From assembly GCA_050290265.1 (NCBI GenBank), contig JBNKHI010000036.1, positions 1 to 36,743 on the forward strand: a DNA stretch of 36,743 bases. Reading direction: 5' to 3'. Of the stretch, positions 13,294 through 21,917 are shown piece by piece. The notes beneath the pieces are model-generated. The model was not told the DNA's origin. It made no database searches and saw only the letters and a list, made by a program, of their open reading frames with translations. The translations under genes and the position numbers were made by a program. Positions within the stretch are counted from its first letter, which is position 1. Each line of letters begins with the position of its first letter. The DNA is from JBNKFV01 sp050290265. GTDB lineage: Bacteria > Pseudomonadota > Gammaproteobacteria > Pseudomonadales > Cellvibrionaceae.

Positions 13294-16005
13294 CTAGTTA
13301 ACAGGCACGTCAAACGGGTTGTTATAGTACTGACCACCAATATCGAGCCATTCAGCAATGAGCCGTAATTCGGCATCACTTAAATAGCCTGCATGGCTTC
13401 CACCTGTGACGAAACTATTAAAGAACCGGCTGGCTTGAGCGCCGCTGGTGCTTGCTGATGCCGAAACCGGTACTGTCACGAGAATGGGTATTGGATTGCC
13501 ATCTGTGTCCAACACAAGATTACCATCTGCATCAGTCTGAAACGACCCGCTATCTACTAAAAGATCAACCAGTGCGCCGTCAACGATTTCCTGCGCGTTA
13601 TCGGTGACTAATAATTCCCTGTAAGACGTAAATTGATCAGGTTCGTCTGTTGATGGTGTACTGCGTAAGTCCAGCTGCCCTGCGGGCACTTGCAATTGAT
13701 CGACAGCATTGCGGTTAGTGTGACAGCTAGTGCAGGTGTGATCTGCCAGCACATTACCCATCGCATCAGTCATTTCTCGGTTTAAATCCCAGAGTGGCTG
13801 AATATGTGTCGGGTAATTAATAACCACTCGGCAACCGCTGTTCCAGCTTGTTAAACACCCGGTATTGGTTACTGGCGCTGCCGTTTGTAAGTCGCTATAG
13901 AGAATACTATAGCTGGTGTCTTTAGGCCTGATGAGTGGGTCCGTCCAGTCATCGCTGTAAATCAAATCAACAGAGGGTGTACGAGTGCCAACTAACTTGC
14001 TCCAGGTCTGCGCCATGGTGTCTCCCAAATTTGCGGCCAGTGCTGGGTCGGTGTTCGGAAAGGCAAGGCCGTCAGCCGGAGCACCAGTGTTGGCAGATGT
14101 CGGAGCGGCTGTTGGGCGCCCGTGGCTGATTTGGCTATTACGGGTATGGCAGCCATTGCAATCGCGGGTCTCGCCCGGACGGAGCTGTAGCCAGTTTTGA
14201 TGGCGACTGGAAATACGTTGGCCCTGTGCGTTGACGATGGCAAAAGTAAAGGCTGTGTCGGCGGGCACTTTAAGTTTTACAGAGCCATCCGGTTCAATGG
14301 GCGCGTAACCCAGTATTTCACGCATACCCTGTGCGCGACTGACACCAAAAGCACTATTGTCAATATCGAGCACGGTATCGTCTGGAATGCTGACCGCTTT
14401 TTCTAAACGTAAAAACTGTGCGGGGCGATCGGCGTTGGTGGTTTGCGCCGGGTCGGACAAGGCGCCGAGATTCCCGGTGCTGTCGACACCATCTATGTCG
14501 TAGACACTGCGAATATGGAGTACGGCCTCATTGTTATCTACCAGCGATTGGTCTAGATCGACGCCGCCAACACGATCGATGAGAAATGTATCATTTGGGC
14601 GAGTAGATAGGGATAGAACCTCGCTAAACATCATCCCCTCCGTGCCGGCAAAGAGCGGTTTTTGGGTTTGCTCGTCCAGGTTATAAATCCATAAGCCATA
14701 TAGAGGATCTGCTTCGGTAACCCCTGTTATTTGCAAGTTGTCATCTGTGCAAGGTAGCAGCTGATTGGTCGCTGGGTTCAGCAGTCGACAATCAGTCCAG
14801 CTCACCAGCAGGCGGTTGGTGCCATCAAACAGTGGGGACGCACTGCTGAAATAGCCATGGCGCGAGATAGTATCGTCGGTCGCAACGTCGCCTATGCTAA
14901 TAGATACTTGCCCCGGCTCCGTAGATATCTCACCGCCCATGCCGTCGTCTGGCAGGTTAGTGATAGCGCGATCAATTTCGGTGAAGTTGTCCTTATCAAT
15001 GGCAATGATATCGCCGCCCAATCGATCCGTCTGGCGCGGCCGTAAAATGGCTAAGAGGCGGCCGTCTGGCAGTTGTTGCGGTTGATAAAAAAATGCGGGC
15101 GTATCGTTAGTCCCGGTGTTTTGACTGTGATAGCCATATAAAAAGGACATTTCCTGACCGTCTGGACGCACGCTGTAGAGGCTGGCCCGGTTATTACCGA
15201 AATTATCCCAGCGATTAAATACTACATGTCCATCGCGCATAACCGACGGTTGTATATCGTGACTCTGGTTAAAGGTGAGTTGTTGGATGTTGGTGCCGTC
15301 GTCGTTCATAACATGAAGAACAAATGCGGGCTCATCGAAATCTTCAGTAAGGCCGGAATACTGGGGCTTGTTATCGTCGAGTAATAATGCGCGCGTCCGG
15401 CGCTGCCGATCGGAAGCAAATACGATTCTGCCGTCGGGCAAATAGTGCGGATCGATATCTTGTCCAGCCTCAGCGGTATTGTCTGAACTGATAATACGCC
15501 GCAGGTTTTTAGTGGGGATGTCATACTCCCAAATATTCCAACGCGGTTGCTCATCGTCGTCAGCGTTTTCAATTTCTGGCGCGCGCATACTGAATAACAG
15601 CTTTTCACCGTCGCTGGAAACAGAGAGGCCTTTGACATCGTATTGTGGCGGTATGTTATCGTCGGGATCTGGGTCGACAAACGCGTTGTCTGTAATGATG
15701 GTTTCTGCTGCATCACCTGCAGCGCGGTCTCTGATAATTAGTTGGGCGCCCGCGTTAAACGCAGCTGGATCAAATGCATCATCGGCTATGCGGTTGCCAT
15801 TGTCGTCGACAGGTAGTGGTCTTTGTACATAGGCGATGGGAATATCCACAACGACTGGGTCTGGTGATTGATTGCCGCCTCCTGCGCCCCCGCTTCCCCC
15901 GCCGCACCCTGCCGTGGTAATCGCAATGGAGAATAGCCCCCCATAACAAACTGCTCTGGTCAGCGCAGAGAGTGAAAATGTGGGTTTTTGTCGGTATTTA
16001 TTCAC
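13294..16005 (-). CDS. HzsA-like lipoprotein with beta-propeller and two haem c sites
   Basis: About 903 residues. A signal peptide with lipobox TTAGC (Cys34) and a Gly-rich tether is followed by WD40/PD40-type propeller blades, for example DPHYLPDGRIVFASDR near residue 187. Then comes the segment APIEPDGSVKLKVPADTAF leading to RPGETRDCNGCH (CxxCH at 616-620), and a second CTSCH at 758-762. This order is that of HzsA-related proteins, which resemble the alpha subunit of hydrazine synthase; hydrazine synthesis is not implied outside anammox bacteria. Few Met/His landmarks for the second haem ligands can be assigned. The start is uncertain: AAAGAG is best spaced for the GTG at 16005; a GTG at 16014 is also possible. 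The open frame reaches 16191, but that part covers the divergent control region and looks noncoding. It heads the leftward set. Confidence 0.78.
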   Translation of the reverse strand: MNKYRQKPTFSLSALTRAVCYGGLFSIAITTAGCGGGSGGAGGGNQSPDPVVVDIPIAYVQRPLPVDDNGNRIADDAFDPAAFNAGAQLIIRDRAAGDAAETIITDNAFVDPDPDDNIPPQYDVKGLSVSSDGEKLLFSMRAPEIENADDDEQPRWNIWEYDIPTKNLRRIISSDNTAEAGQDIDPHYLPDGRIVFASDRQRRTRALLLDDNKPQYSGLTEDFDEPAFVLHVMNDDGTNIQQLTFNQSHDIQPSVMRDGHVVFNRWDNFGNNRASLYSVRPDGQEMSFLYGYHSQNTGTNDTPAFFYQPQQLPDGRLLAILRPRQTDRLGGDIIAIDKDNFTEIDRAITNLPDDGMGGEISTEPGQVSISIGDVATDDTISRHGYFSSASPLFDGTNRLLVSWTDCRLLNPATNQLLPCTDDNLQITGVTEADPLYGLWIYNLDEQTQKPLFAGTEGMMFSEVLSLSTRPNDTFLIDRVGGVDLDQSLVDNNEAVLHIRSVYDIDGVDSTGNLGALSDPAQTTNADRPAQFLRLEKAVSIPDDTVLDIDNSAFGVSRAQGMREILGYAPIEPDGSVKLKVPADTAFTFAIVNAQGQRISSRHQNWLQLRPGETRDCNGCHTRNSQISHGRPTAAPTSANTGAPADGLAFPNTDPALAANLGDTMAQTWSKLVGTRTPSVDLIYSDDWTDPLIRPKDTSYSILYSDLQTAAPVTNTGCLTSWNSGCRVVINYPTHIQPLWDLNREMTDAMGNVLADHTCTSCHTNRNAVDQLQVPAGQLDLRSTPSTDEPDQFTSYRELLVTDNAQEIVDGALVDLLVDSGSFQTDADGNLVLDTDGNPIPILVTVPVSASASTSGAQASRFFNSFVTGGSHAGYLSDAELRLIAEWLDIGGQYYNNPFDVPVN

Positions 16006-16342
16006 GGCTGTCACTCTTTTATGGGGCTGTACGAGGCCCGAACTTCCTTGAAAACTAGCATAATTCTGGGGCAATTGAGCTGGATTTACCGTCGAAGGAG
16101 TCACGCTTTGATTCAAAGGGCTATCCCAAGGCGGTTTAGATACAGTGGCTATGTGCATAATAGCGCCCGGTGTGTTGAATTTTGGCGCCAAAATGTGAAA
16201 AGAGATTCAATCTTGGCCGTTTGGCAATTCACAACGGGACATAGTGCATAGTTTTTTTAACCAAAGTCAGGATACTGGCGTTTATGTTTGGTATAGGTGG
16301 ACTGGTAATTCAGTGCTGCAACTAACCTGTACCGAGAACTCA
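16006..16342. promoter_or_regulatory. Divergent control region of the central cluster
   Basis: This stretch separates the two divergent gene sets. Both strands have open frames through it, but neither has a signal peptide at its beginning or recognisable protein sequence. It contains the 16-bp palindrome at 16179-16194, and CATAAT at 16157-16162 could serve as a -10 element for the rightward set. Promoter assignment remains tentative. Confidence 0.5.
16179..16194. promoter_or_regulatory. Perfect 16-bp palindrome, candidate operator
   Basis: ATTTTGGC followed directly by its reverse complement GCCAAAAT. It lies in the middle of the divergent control region, 174 bases from the leftward start and 149 bases from the rightward start, as expected for one dimeric regulator controlling both directions. 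No regulator gene is in the cluster, and I do not recognise the motif. Confidence 0.6.
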
Positions 16343-17611
16343 ATGCGGATCTCGCTTATGAAATGGAATAACACGACCGATAACCTGCCGGTGCTTTTCT
16401 CTGTCAGACACCAGAAAAAAACAGCGATTGGCATACTGCTTTCCTTCGCGTTAGCGAGTGCGGGTGTCCAGGCCGGCTCTCGTGAACAGGCCAAGCAGAT
16501 GCACGATCGCCTCACCGGGGTCATGCCTAGCGAGTCCGTTTTGCTGCAGATGGCCGCAGATATTGAAGCAGGTGATGGTGCTGCAGCGGCATTGACTGCC
16601 ATGGAAAATGATAATTTCTACAATGTTACTTTGAAGAATTGGATTACCCCATGGACGAATCGCGATCAGGATGTCTTCCGTGATTTAAACGATTACACCG
16701 CCACTGTCATTGGCGTGATTCGCGACGAGCTGGATTTCCGCAATATACTTTCTGATGACATCTTGTACACCGGCTCGCCATCGCTAGGCTTGTCGCCCTA
16801 CAGCAATACGAATAATGATCACTACCAACAGCTGGAGCAGAGTGGCGCCAGCTTGAAAGATAATTTGGTGCAGCAGACACAGTCGGCTGTAACCGGGCTC
16901 GCAACGGAAGCTACCGCTGGAATTCTAACCAGTCGCGCAGCAGCTCAGGCTTTCTTTGTTAACGGTACTAATCGCGCTATGTTCCGTTATACCCTGCTCA
17001 ACCATTTATGTAATGACTTGGAGCAAGTAAAGGATACGACGCGGTCACCTGATCGCATTCGCCAGGATGTGTCCCGCAGTCCCGGCGGCGACAGTCGAGT
17101 CTTTATGAATACCTGTGTCGGTTGTCACGCGGGTATGGACCCCATGACTCAGGCTTTTGCCTATTACGATTTTACCTATGACGAAAATGCTGATCCGGAT
17201 GCGGTCAATGGCCAGTTGGACTACAACGCCGTCGGTGAGACTGATCCAGAGACGGGTACACGGGTGAAGGAAAAATATCATATTAACAGCACAACGTTTC
17301 CTTATGGTTACGTAACGCCGGATGACAACTGGGATAATTATTGGCGTGAAGGTTCCAGTGCTTTTCTTGGGTGGGATCAAAACTTACCTGGATCGGGTAG
17401 CGGTGCCAAGAGTTTGGGGCAGGAGCTGGCCAATAGTCAGGCCTTCGCTCAATGCCAGGTAAAAAAAGTGTTCAAAACAGTTTGTCTGCGTGAGCCTGGA
17501 GACGCTGCTGATCGCAGTGAGATCGATAATTTGGTTAGCAGTTTTACTGCCGGCGGCTACAACCTGAAGCAGGTGTTCGCTGAAACCGCTAACTATTGTA
17601 AGGGAGGCTAA
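16343..17611 (+). CDS. Exported one-haem protein resembling the DUF1592/1588/1585 cytochrome group
   Basis: About 422 residues. A basic N-terminus and signal peptide (KKTAIGILLSFALASAGVQA, about 25-44) precede a helical domain. The second half contains GILTSRAAAQAFFVNGTNRA, then NTCVGCHAGMDPM with one CxxCH (258-262). This order (GILTSR, a region that in related proteins reads as gene-specific linker, then C-x-x-C-H-x-x-M/I-D-P-M/L and a YYDF segment) recalls the C-terminal part of planctomycete-type DUF1592/1588/1585 proteins; similarity is remote and is my inference. The ATG at 16343 is preferred because the signal peptide then lies at a normal distance; the ATG at 16358 is equally possible. 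GGAGG at its end serves the next gene, three bases away. Confidence 0.7.
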   Translation: MRISLMKWNNTTDNLPVLFSVRHQKKTAIGILLSFALASAGVQAGSREQAKQMHDRLTGVMPSESVLLQMAADIEAGDGAAAALTAMENDNFYNVTLKNWITPWTNRDQDVFRDLNDYTATVIGVIRDELDFRNILSDDILYTGSPSLGLSPYSNTNNDHYQQLEQSGASLKDNLVQQTQSAVTGLATEATAGILTSRAAAQAFFVNGTNRAMFRYTLLNHLCNDLEQVKDTTRSPDRIRQDVSRSPGGDSRVFMNTCVGCHAGMDPMTQAFAYYDFTYDENADPDAVNGQLDYNAVGETDPETGTRVKEKYHINSTTFPYGYVTPDDNWDNYWREGSSAFLGWDQNLPGSGSGAKSLGQELANSQAFAQCQVKKVFKTVCLREPGDAADRSEIDNLVSSFTAGGYNLKQVFAETANYCKGG

Positions 17612-17614
17612 TCC

Positions 17615-20143
17615 ATGAGAAGCGTTCTAGAGATGAGCCTACCCCGGTTAAGCGCAACAAAAATTTTAGTATTGCTAGCCGTGACTGCGGGCTTGAGTGC
17701 TTGCGGCGGCGGCACTGGACAAGCCACCGTTGAAAACGTTGATACATCGAGTAACAGTGGCGGCAACGAATTTGTTTATACCGGTCCTGCGCCACAGACA
17801 GATGATGTGCAGAACTTCAAACTCAGCTTATGGGACAACCTGGTTACTGAAAACCGGTGTGGTGCGTGCCATAACGCGGGCGGTCAGGCGCCGGCCTTTG
17901 TCCGTGCCGATGACGTTAATCTGGCCTACAACGAAGCTAATACGATTGTTAATTTAGCCAGCCCGGCTGAATCTCGCATGGTTGCCAAGGTTGCTGGCGG
18001 CCACAATTGCTGGGAGTCCGAGCCTAGTGTCTGTGGCGAAATTATTACAAATTATATTGAAAACTGGGCTGCGGCGTCGGGCACCCAGAGTAATGTCGTT
18101 GTATTGACGGCCCCTGCTATTAAAAATGTCGGTCAGAGTAAGGGCTTTCCGGCTGACAATTCGGGTTTTGCCAGTACGGTTTACCCGTTGTTGACGACAT
18201 ATTGCTCTAATTGCCATTCCGAAGATGCCAGTAATAAGCAACAACCCTATTTTGCCAGCAGCGACATTGCTGTGGCTTACGATGCCGTAAAAAGTAAGAT
18301 CGACTTGGATGACCCTGCCGATTCTCGATTGGTGGTGCGTCTAGCCAGTGAGTTTCATAATTGCTGGTCGGATTGTTCGGGTAATGCAGCAACAATGGAA
18401 AGTGCGATTACAAGTTTTGCTGATGGTATTCCATTGACAGAAGTTGATCCTAGTTTGGTAATCAGTAAGTCGTTAGGTTTACCTGACGGTGTTGTGGCCA
18501 GCAGTGGTGGCCGAGTGGAAACCAATGTCATTGCTCTCTATGAATTTAAAGTGGGGTCAGGGCTTACGGCGTTTGACACCAGTGGTATTGATCCGGCGAT
18601 TAACCTCACGTTACAAGGTGACGTGGAATGGGTTGGCTCTTGGGGAGTGCGTATTAATGATGGCAAGGCTCAAGGTTTATCCGGTGCCAGTAGCAAGTTG
18701 TATGACCTCATCACTGCGACAGGAGAGTACTCCATCGAAGCCTGGGTTGTCCCCGATAACGTGACCCAGGAGGGGCCGGCACGTATTGTCAGCTATTCGG
18801 GTGGTGATGATATTCGCAATTTTACATTGGGGCAGACGCTTTATAATTATGATTTTCTCAACCGCTCTGATGTCACTGACCAAAATGGTGCCCCAGCCCT
18901 GTCGACTGCCGATGCCGATGAAGTATTACAGGCAACTCTGCAGCATGTAGTGGCGACTTATGACCCTGTGAATGGCCGCAAGCTCTATGTGAATGGGGAG
19001 TTGGTGGCTGACGCTGATCCACTGGGTGGCGGCAGTTTAAATGACTGGGATAACAGCTTTGTGTTGGTGCTGGGCAATGAAGCCTCTAATACTCAGTTGT
19101 GGAAAGGGACTTTGCGTCTGGTAGCTATTCATAATCGCGCCTTGTCGCAAGAGGATATTCAAGCCAATTTCGACGCGGGTGTGGGTGAGAAGTTCTTCCT
19201 CCTGTTTAGTGTTACTGACCTTACTGGAGTGGCTGATAGTTACGTGGTGTTTGAAGTCCAGCAGTTCGATAACTACAGCTACTTGTTTAATAGCCCTTTC
19301 TTTATCAGCCTGGACAGCAATGCTGTGCCTTCAAGTATTCCATTAAAGGGTATGCGTATTGGATTGAATGGGCGCGAGGTTGCCGTAGGCCAAGCTTATG
19401 CGAATGTGGATGTAACCTTGGGTGGCGGTAACTACACTGCCGGTACTGGGCAAGTGATTTCTAATTTGGGTACGGTCATTCAATTGGATAAAGGTGCTGA
19501 GAGCGATGAGTTTTTCCTAACCTTTGATGAGCTGGGTAGCAATACCTATGCGCGAACGCCAGCGGCCACTCCGGCACCTGCGTCACCGGCAAATTTGGGT
19601 GAGCAATCTCTTATTGGTCTACGCCAATTTGAAGAAATTAATGCAAGCTTGTCGGCTATTACTGAGGTTCCTCGCACTCATCCTAATGTGGTTGCTACCT
19701 ACAATACGATCCGTCAACAGCTGCCAACGTCAGAGAGCATTAATGGATTTCTGTCCGCGCATCAAATGGCTATTACTCAGTTGGCAGTTCAGTACTGCAA
19801 TGCCCTGGTCGATGACACGAGTTTACGCAGTGCCTATTTCAATGGTTTTGATTTTAGCCAGACAAATGTGAGCGCAGCTTTTGACAGTGCGGGTCGCAGT
19901 AAAGTGGTCAGTGCTTTAGTGAATCATTTGCTGGCGCAAGATTTAGCCGCAGATGGCAGTAGTTATCCTGTCGACGCACCGCTGTCGACTCAGCCTTTGG
20001 CCGGTGAAATTGAATTGGAATTGAATAACTTGATGGACACTATGGTGGCCTGTGGCGGCAGTTGTGCCAGTAATCGAGTACCGACTACGGTTAAGGCCGT
20101 TTGTGCTGCGGCCACGGGTAGCGCGGTGATGCTGTTGCAATAA
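17615..20143 (+). CDS. LamG-domain lipoprotein with two repeated CxxCH modules
   Basis: An 842-residue lipoprotein (lipobox LSAC, Cys30). Residues about 65-260 hold two copies of a module: CGACH (82-86) with HNCW (130-133), and CSNCH (197-201) with HNCW (248-251). Each pair is linked by an A-Y-(N/D) ... DPADSR/SPAESR-(M/L)-V segment, so the module was duplicated. Residues about 305-500 resemble a LamG/concanavalin-like fold: IALYEFKVGSGLTAFDTSG, YSIEAWVVPDN, HVVATYDPVNGRKLYVNGELV. Such folds bind glycans or proteins. The C-terminal 300 residues are unrecognised; they include a Cys-containing end (VACGGSCASN). It is probably a surface or periplasmic haem protein. The start is set by GGAGG at 17604-17608, inside the previous gene. 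Confidence 0.78.
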   Translation: MRSVLEMSLPRLSATKILVLLAVTAGLSACGGGTGQATVENVDTSSNSGGNEFVYTGPAPQTDDVQNFKLSLWDNLVTENRCGACHNAGGQAPAFVRADDVNLAYNEANTIVNLASPAESRMVAKVAGGHNCWESEPSVCGEIITNYIENWAAASGTQSNVVVLTAPAIKNVGQSKGFPADNSGFASTVYPLLTTYCSNCHSEDASNKQQPYFASSDIAVAYDAVKSKIDLDDPADSRLVVRLASEFHNCWSDCSGNAATMESAITSFADGIPLTEVDPSLVISKSLGLPDGVVASSGGRVETNVIALYEFKVGSGLTAFDTSGIDPAINLTLQGDVEWVGSWGVRINDGKAQGLSGASSKLYDLITATGEYSIEAWVVPDNVTQEGPARIVSYSGGDDIRNFTLGQTLYNYDFLNRSDVTDQNGAPALSTADADEVLQATLQHVVATYDPVNGRKLYVNGELVADADPLGGGSLNDWDNSFVLVLGNEASNTQLWKGTLRLVAIHNRALSQEDIQANFDAGVGEKFFLLFSVTDLTGVADSYVVFEVQQFDNYSYLFNSPFFISLDSNAVPSSIPLKGMRIGLNGREVAVGQAYANVDVTLGGGNYTAGTGQVISNLGTVIQLDKGAESDEFFLTFDELGSNTYARTPAATPAPASPANLGEQSLIGLRQFEEINASLSAITEVPRTHPNVVATYNTIRQQLPTSESINGFLSAHQMAITQLAVQYCNALVDDTSLRSAYFNGFDFSQTNVSAAFDSAGRSKVVSALVNHLLAQDLAADGSSYPVDAPLSTQPLAGEIELELNNLMDTMVACGGSCASNRVPTTVKAVCAAATGSAVMLLQ

Positions 20144-20233
20144 AGTATGTTGCTGGCGGCTTGATAGACAGTAATTAACCATATTAATGAAGTAAGTTGT
20201 GCCTACTGGCACAAGAGCAAAGAGGCAAAACCC

Positions 20234-21856
20234 ATGGCAAGACGCGGACGTTATACTCTCGGTGCCAAACAAAAAAGTTATCAGTTGAACGAGCCCTTGT
20301 TGCATGCCGATCATCGGCGCCCGGTAACCCGCCGGGAAGCTATCGCGCAAGGTTTCCGCACTGGTATGGGTACGGTGCTGGGCGGTTCGGTGATGAGTTT
20401 GTTTTCTGACCCCGCAAAAGCGGCTTTGTCTTTGGATGTCATGAACGACTTAAATAATCTTTGTGGTGGTATTTCCGTTGCGAACAAAATTCCTTTCATC
20501 TGCTTTGATTTAGCCGGCGGTGCCAACATCGCGGGTTCCAATGTTTTGGTGGGACAGCAAGGTGGCCAATACGATTTTTTAAGTACTGCCGGGTATAACA
20601 AGCAAGGGTTACCAGGTGATATGAGTCCGGCAATTGTGAATCCGGCTACCGACACTAATGACTTTATTAATCAAGAGCTGGGGTTGGCATTCCACTCTGA
20701 CAGCGCCATGTTGCGCGGGATTCTTGAGCGCGTGGCGGTGGGTAATCGGAGTAATACTAACGGTGCGGTAATCCCAGCACGTTCTGAAAATGACACAGGT
20801 AATAATCCACACAACCCCATGTACGGGATCAACCGTGCAGGCAGCAATGGCGAATTGTTGGCGCTGGTGGGCTCACGCAGCAGTGAGTCTGGCGGTAATT
20901 CGATGGCACCCGCCGATATGATCAATCCGGAAGTTCGGCCCACCAAGGTAGATCGCAGTAGCGATGTGACGGGCTTGGTTGATACCGGAGAGCTGGTTGG
21001 TCTGTTGAGTCAGACAGATACCGTAGCCGTGATGGAATCGATGTACCGTATTAGTAATGCCAAACTGGGTGCGGTAGACACCGGCCTCACGACGGATGCT
21101 GTTGTCAAAGATCTGGTTCGTTGCGGTTATATCAAAAGTGCCGATCTTGCCGATCGTTTTGGTAATCCAGCAGATCTGGACCCTTCTGCAGATGCAGACT
21201 TGGTGGGGCCGAGTGGCATTTTTACTGATGCTGAATTCAGTGGAGACCGGGAATTCGAAAAAACGGCCTCGGTCGCTAAATTAGTTATTAATGGCTACGC
21301 TGGCGCTGGCACGATTACGATGGGCGGTTTTGATTACCACACTGGCGACCGCTCTACAGGTGAGCAGCGCGATTTGCGTGCTGGCCGTTGTATTGGTGCC
21401 TGTTTGGAGTATGCCGCTCGCCGTAATAAGCCCGTGATGATTTACGTGGTTAGCGATGGCTCAGTGTTCAGCAATGGCATGGTTGATAATTCTGTAAATG
21501 GCCGTGGAAAGGGTGTTTGGACCGGTGATAGCCAGCAGACTGCTGCATCTTTTTTTCTGGTTTATAACCCTGCGCGAGCGCCAGTTCTGATGGGTGGTTC
21601 GTTAGATGAGCAATTGCGGCATCAGCAATTGGGCTATATGCGTGCCAGTGGTGATGTCGAAACTGCCTCCAGTCCTGCAGCAAATAACGTCAATCTGCTG
21701 GTAGAAACCGTCGTACTGAATTACATGGCCTTACATAATATGAATGGTAATTTTTCCAGTCTGTTTCCATCGCAAGGACTGGGTAACGCGACGAGTCAGG
21801 ATAATATGACGGCTTTTGAGCCAATATTTAATGGCAATATTGGTACGCCCATGTAG
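20234..21856 (+). CDS. Tat-exported DUF1501-like protein
   Basis: A 540-residue protein with a twin-arginine signal: HRRPVTRREAIAQGF (28-41) followed by a moderately hydrophobic stretch and SDPAKA as a likely cleavage site. Landmarks parallel the DUF1501 family: a first strand with IPFICFDLAGGANIAG (86-101), FHSDSAMLRGI (153-163), and TMGGFDYHTGDRSTGEQ (362-378), which matches the GG-(W/F)-D-x-H motif, then a strand IYVVSDGSVF (403-412). DUF1501 proteins belong to the alkaline phosphatase/sulfatase-like superfamily; their substrates are unknown and a metal site is not certain here. Tat export implies a folded, perhaps cofactor-bearing protein. AGAGG precedes the ATG. It ends the rightward set; in planctomycetes DUF1501 genes likewise sit beside multi-domain cytochromes. 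Confidence 0.72.
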   Translation: MARRGRYTLGAKQKSYQLNEPLLHADHRRPVTRREAIAQGFRTGMGTVLGGSVMSLFSDPAKAALSLDVMNDLNNLCGGISVANKIPFICFDLAGGANIAGSNVLVGQQGGQYDFLSTAGYNKQGLPGDMSPAIVNPATDTNDFINQELGLAFHSDSAMLRGILERVAVGNRSNTNGAVIPARSENDTGNNPHNPMYGINRAGSNGELLALVGSRSSESGGNSMAPADMINPEVRPTKVDRSSDVTGLVDTGELVGLLSQTDTVAVMESMYRISNAKLGAVDTGLTTDAVVKDLVRCGYIKSADLADRFGNPADLDPSADADLVGPSGIFTDAEFSGDREFEKTASVAKLVINGYAGAGTITMGGFDYHTGDRSTGEQRDLRAGRCIGACLEYAARRNKPVMIYVVSDGSVFSNGMVDNSVNGRGKGVWTGDSQQTAASFFLVYNPARAPVLMGGSLDEQLRHQQLGYMRASGDVETASSPAANNVNLLVETVVLNYMALHNMNGNFSSLFPSQGLGNATSQDNMTAFEPIFNGNIGTPM

Positions 21857-21917
21857 TGGGTACAGGGCTGGGCGTGGGTGCAATGGCTTACTCTGCTAAG
21901 TGGACGAGTTGGGCTAA

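Noticed and set aside
16015..16191. N-terminal extension of the HzsA-like protein
   Set aside because: It would cover the divergent control region and palindrome and put the lipoprotein signal about 95 residues inside the protein.
16244..16342. N-terminal extension of the one-haem protein
   Set aside because: It would place the signal peptide more than 55 residues from the N-terminus; the ATG at 16343 fits export better.
20234..21856. Annotation as a general secretion pathway (GspF-like) protein
   Set aside because: The protein has a Tat signal and DUF1501-like motifs and lacks the GspF membrane helices.
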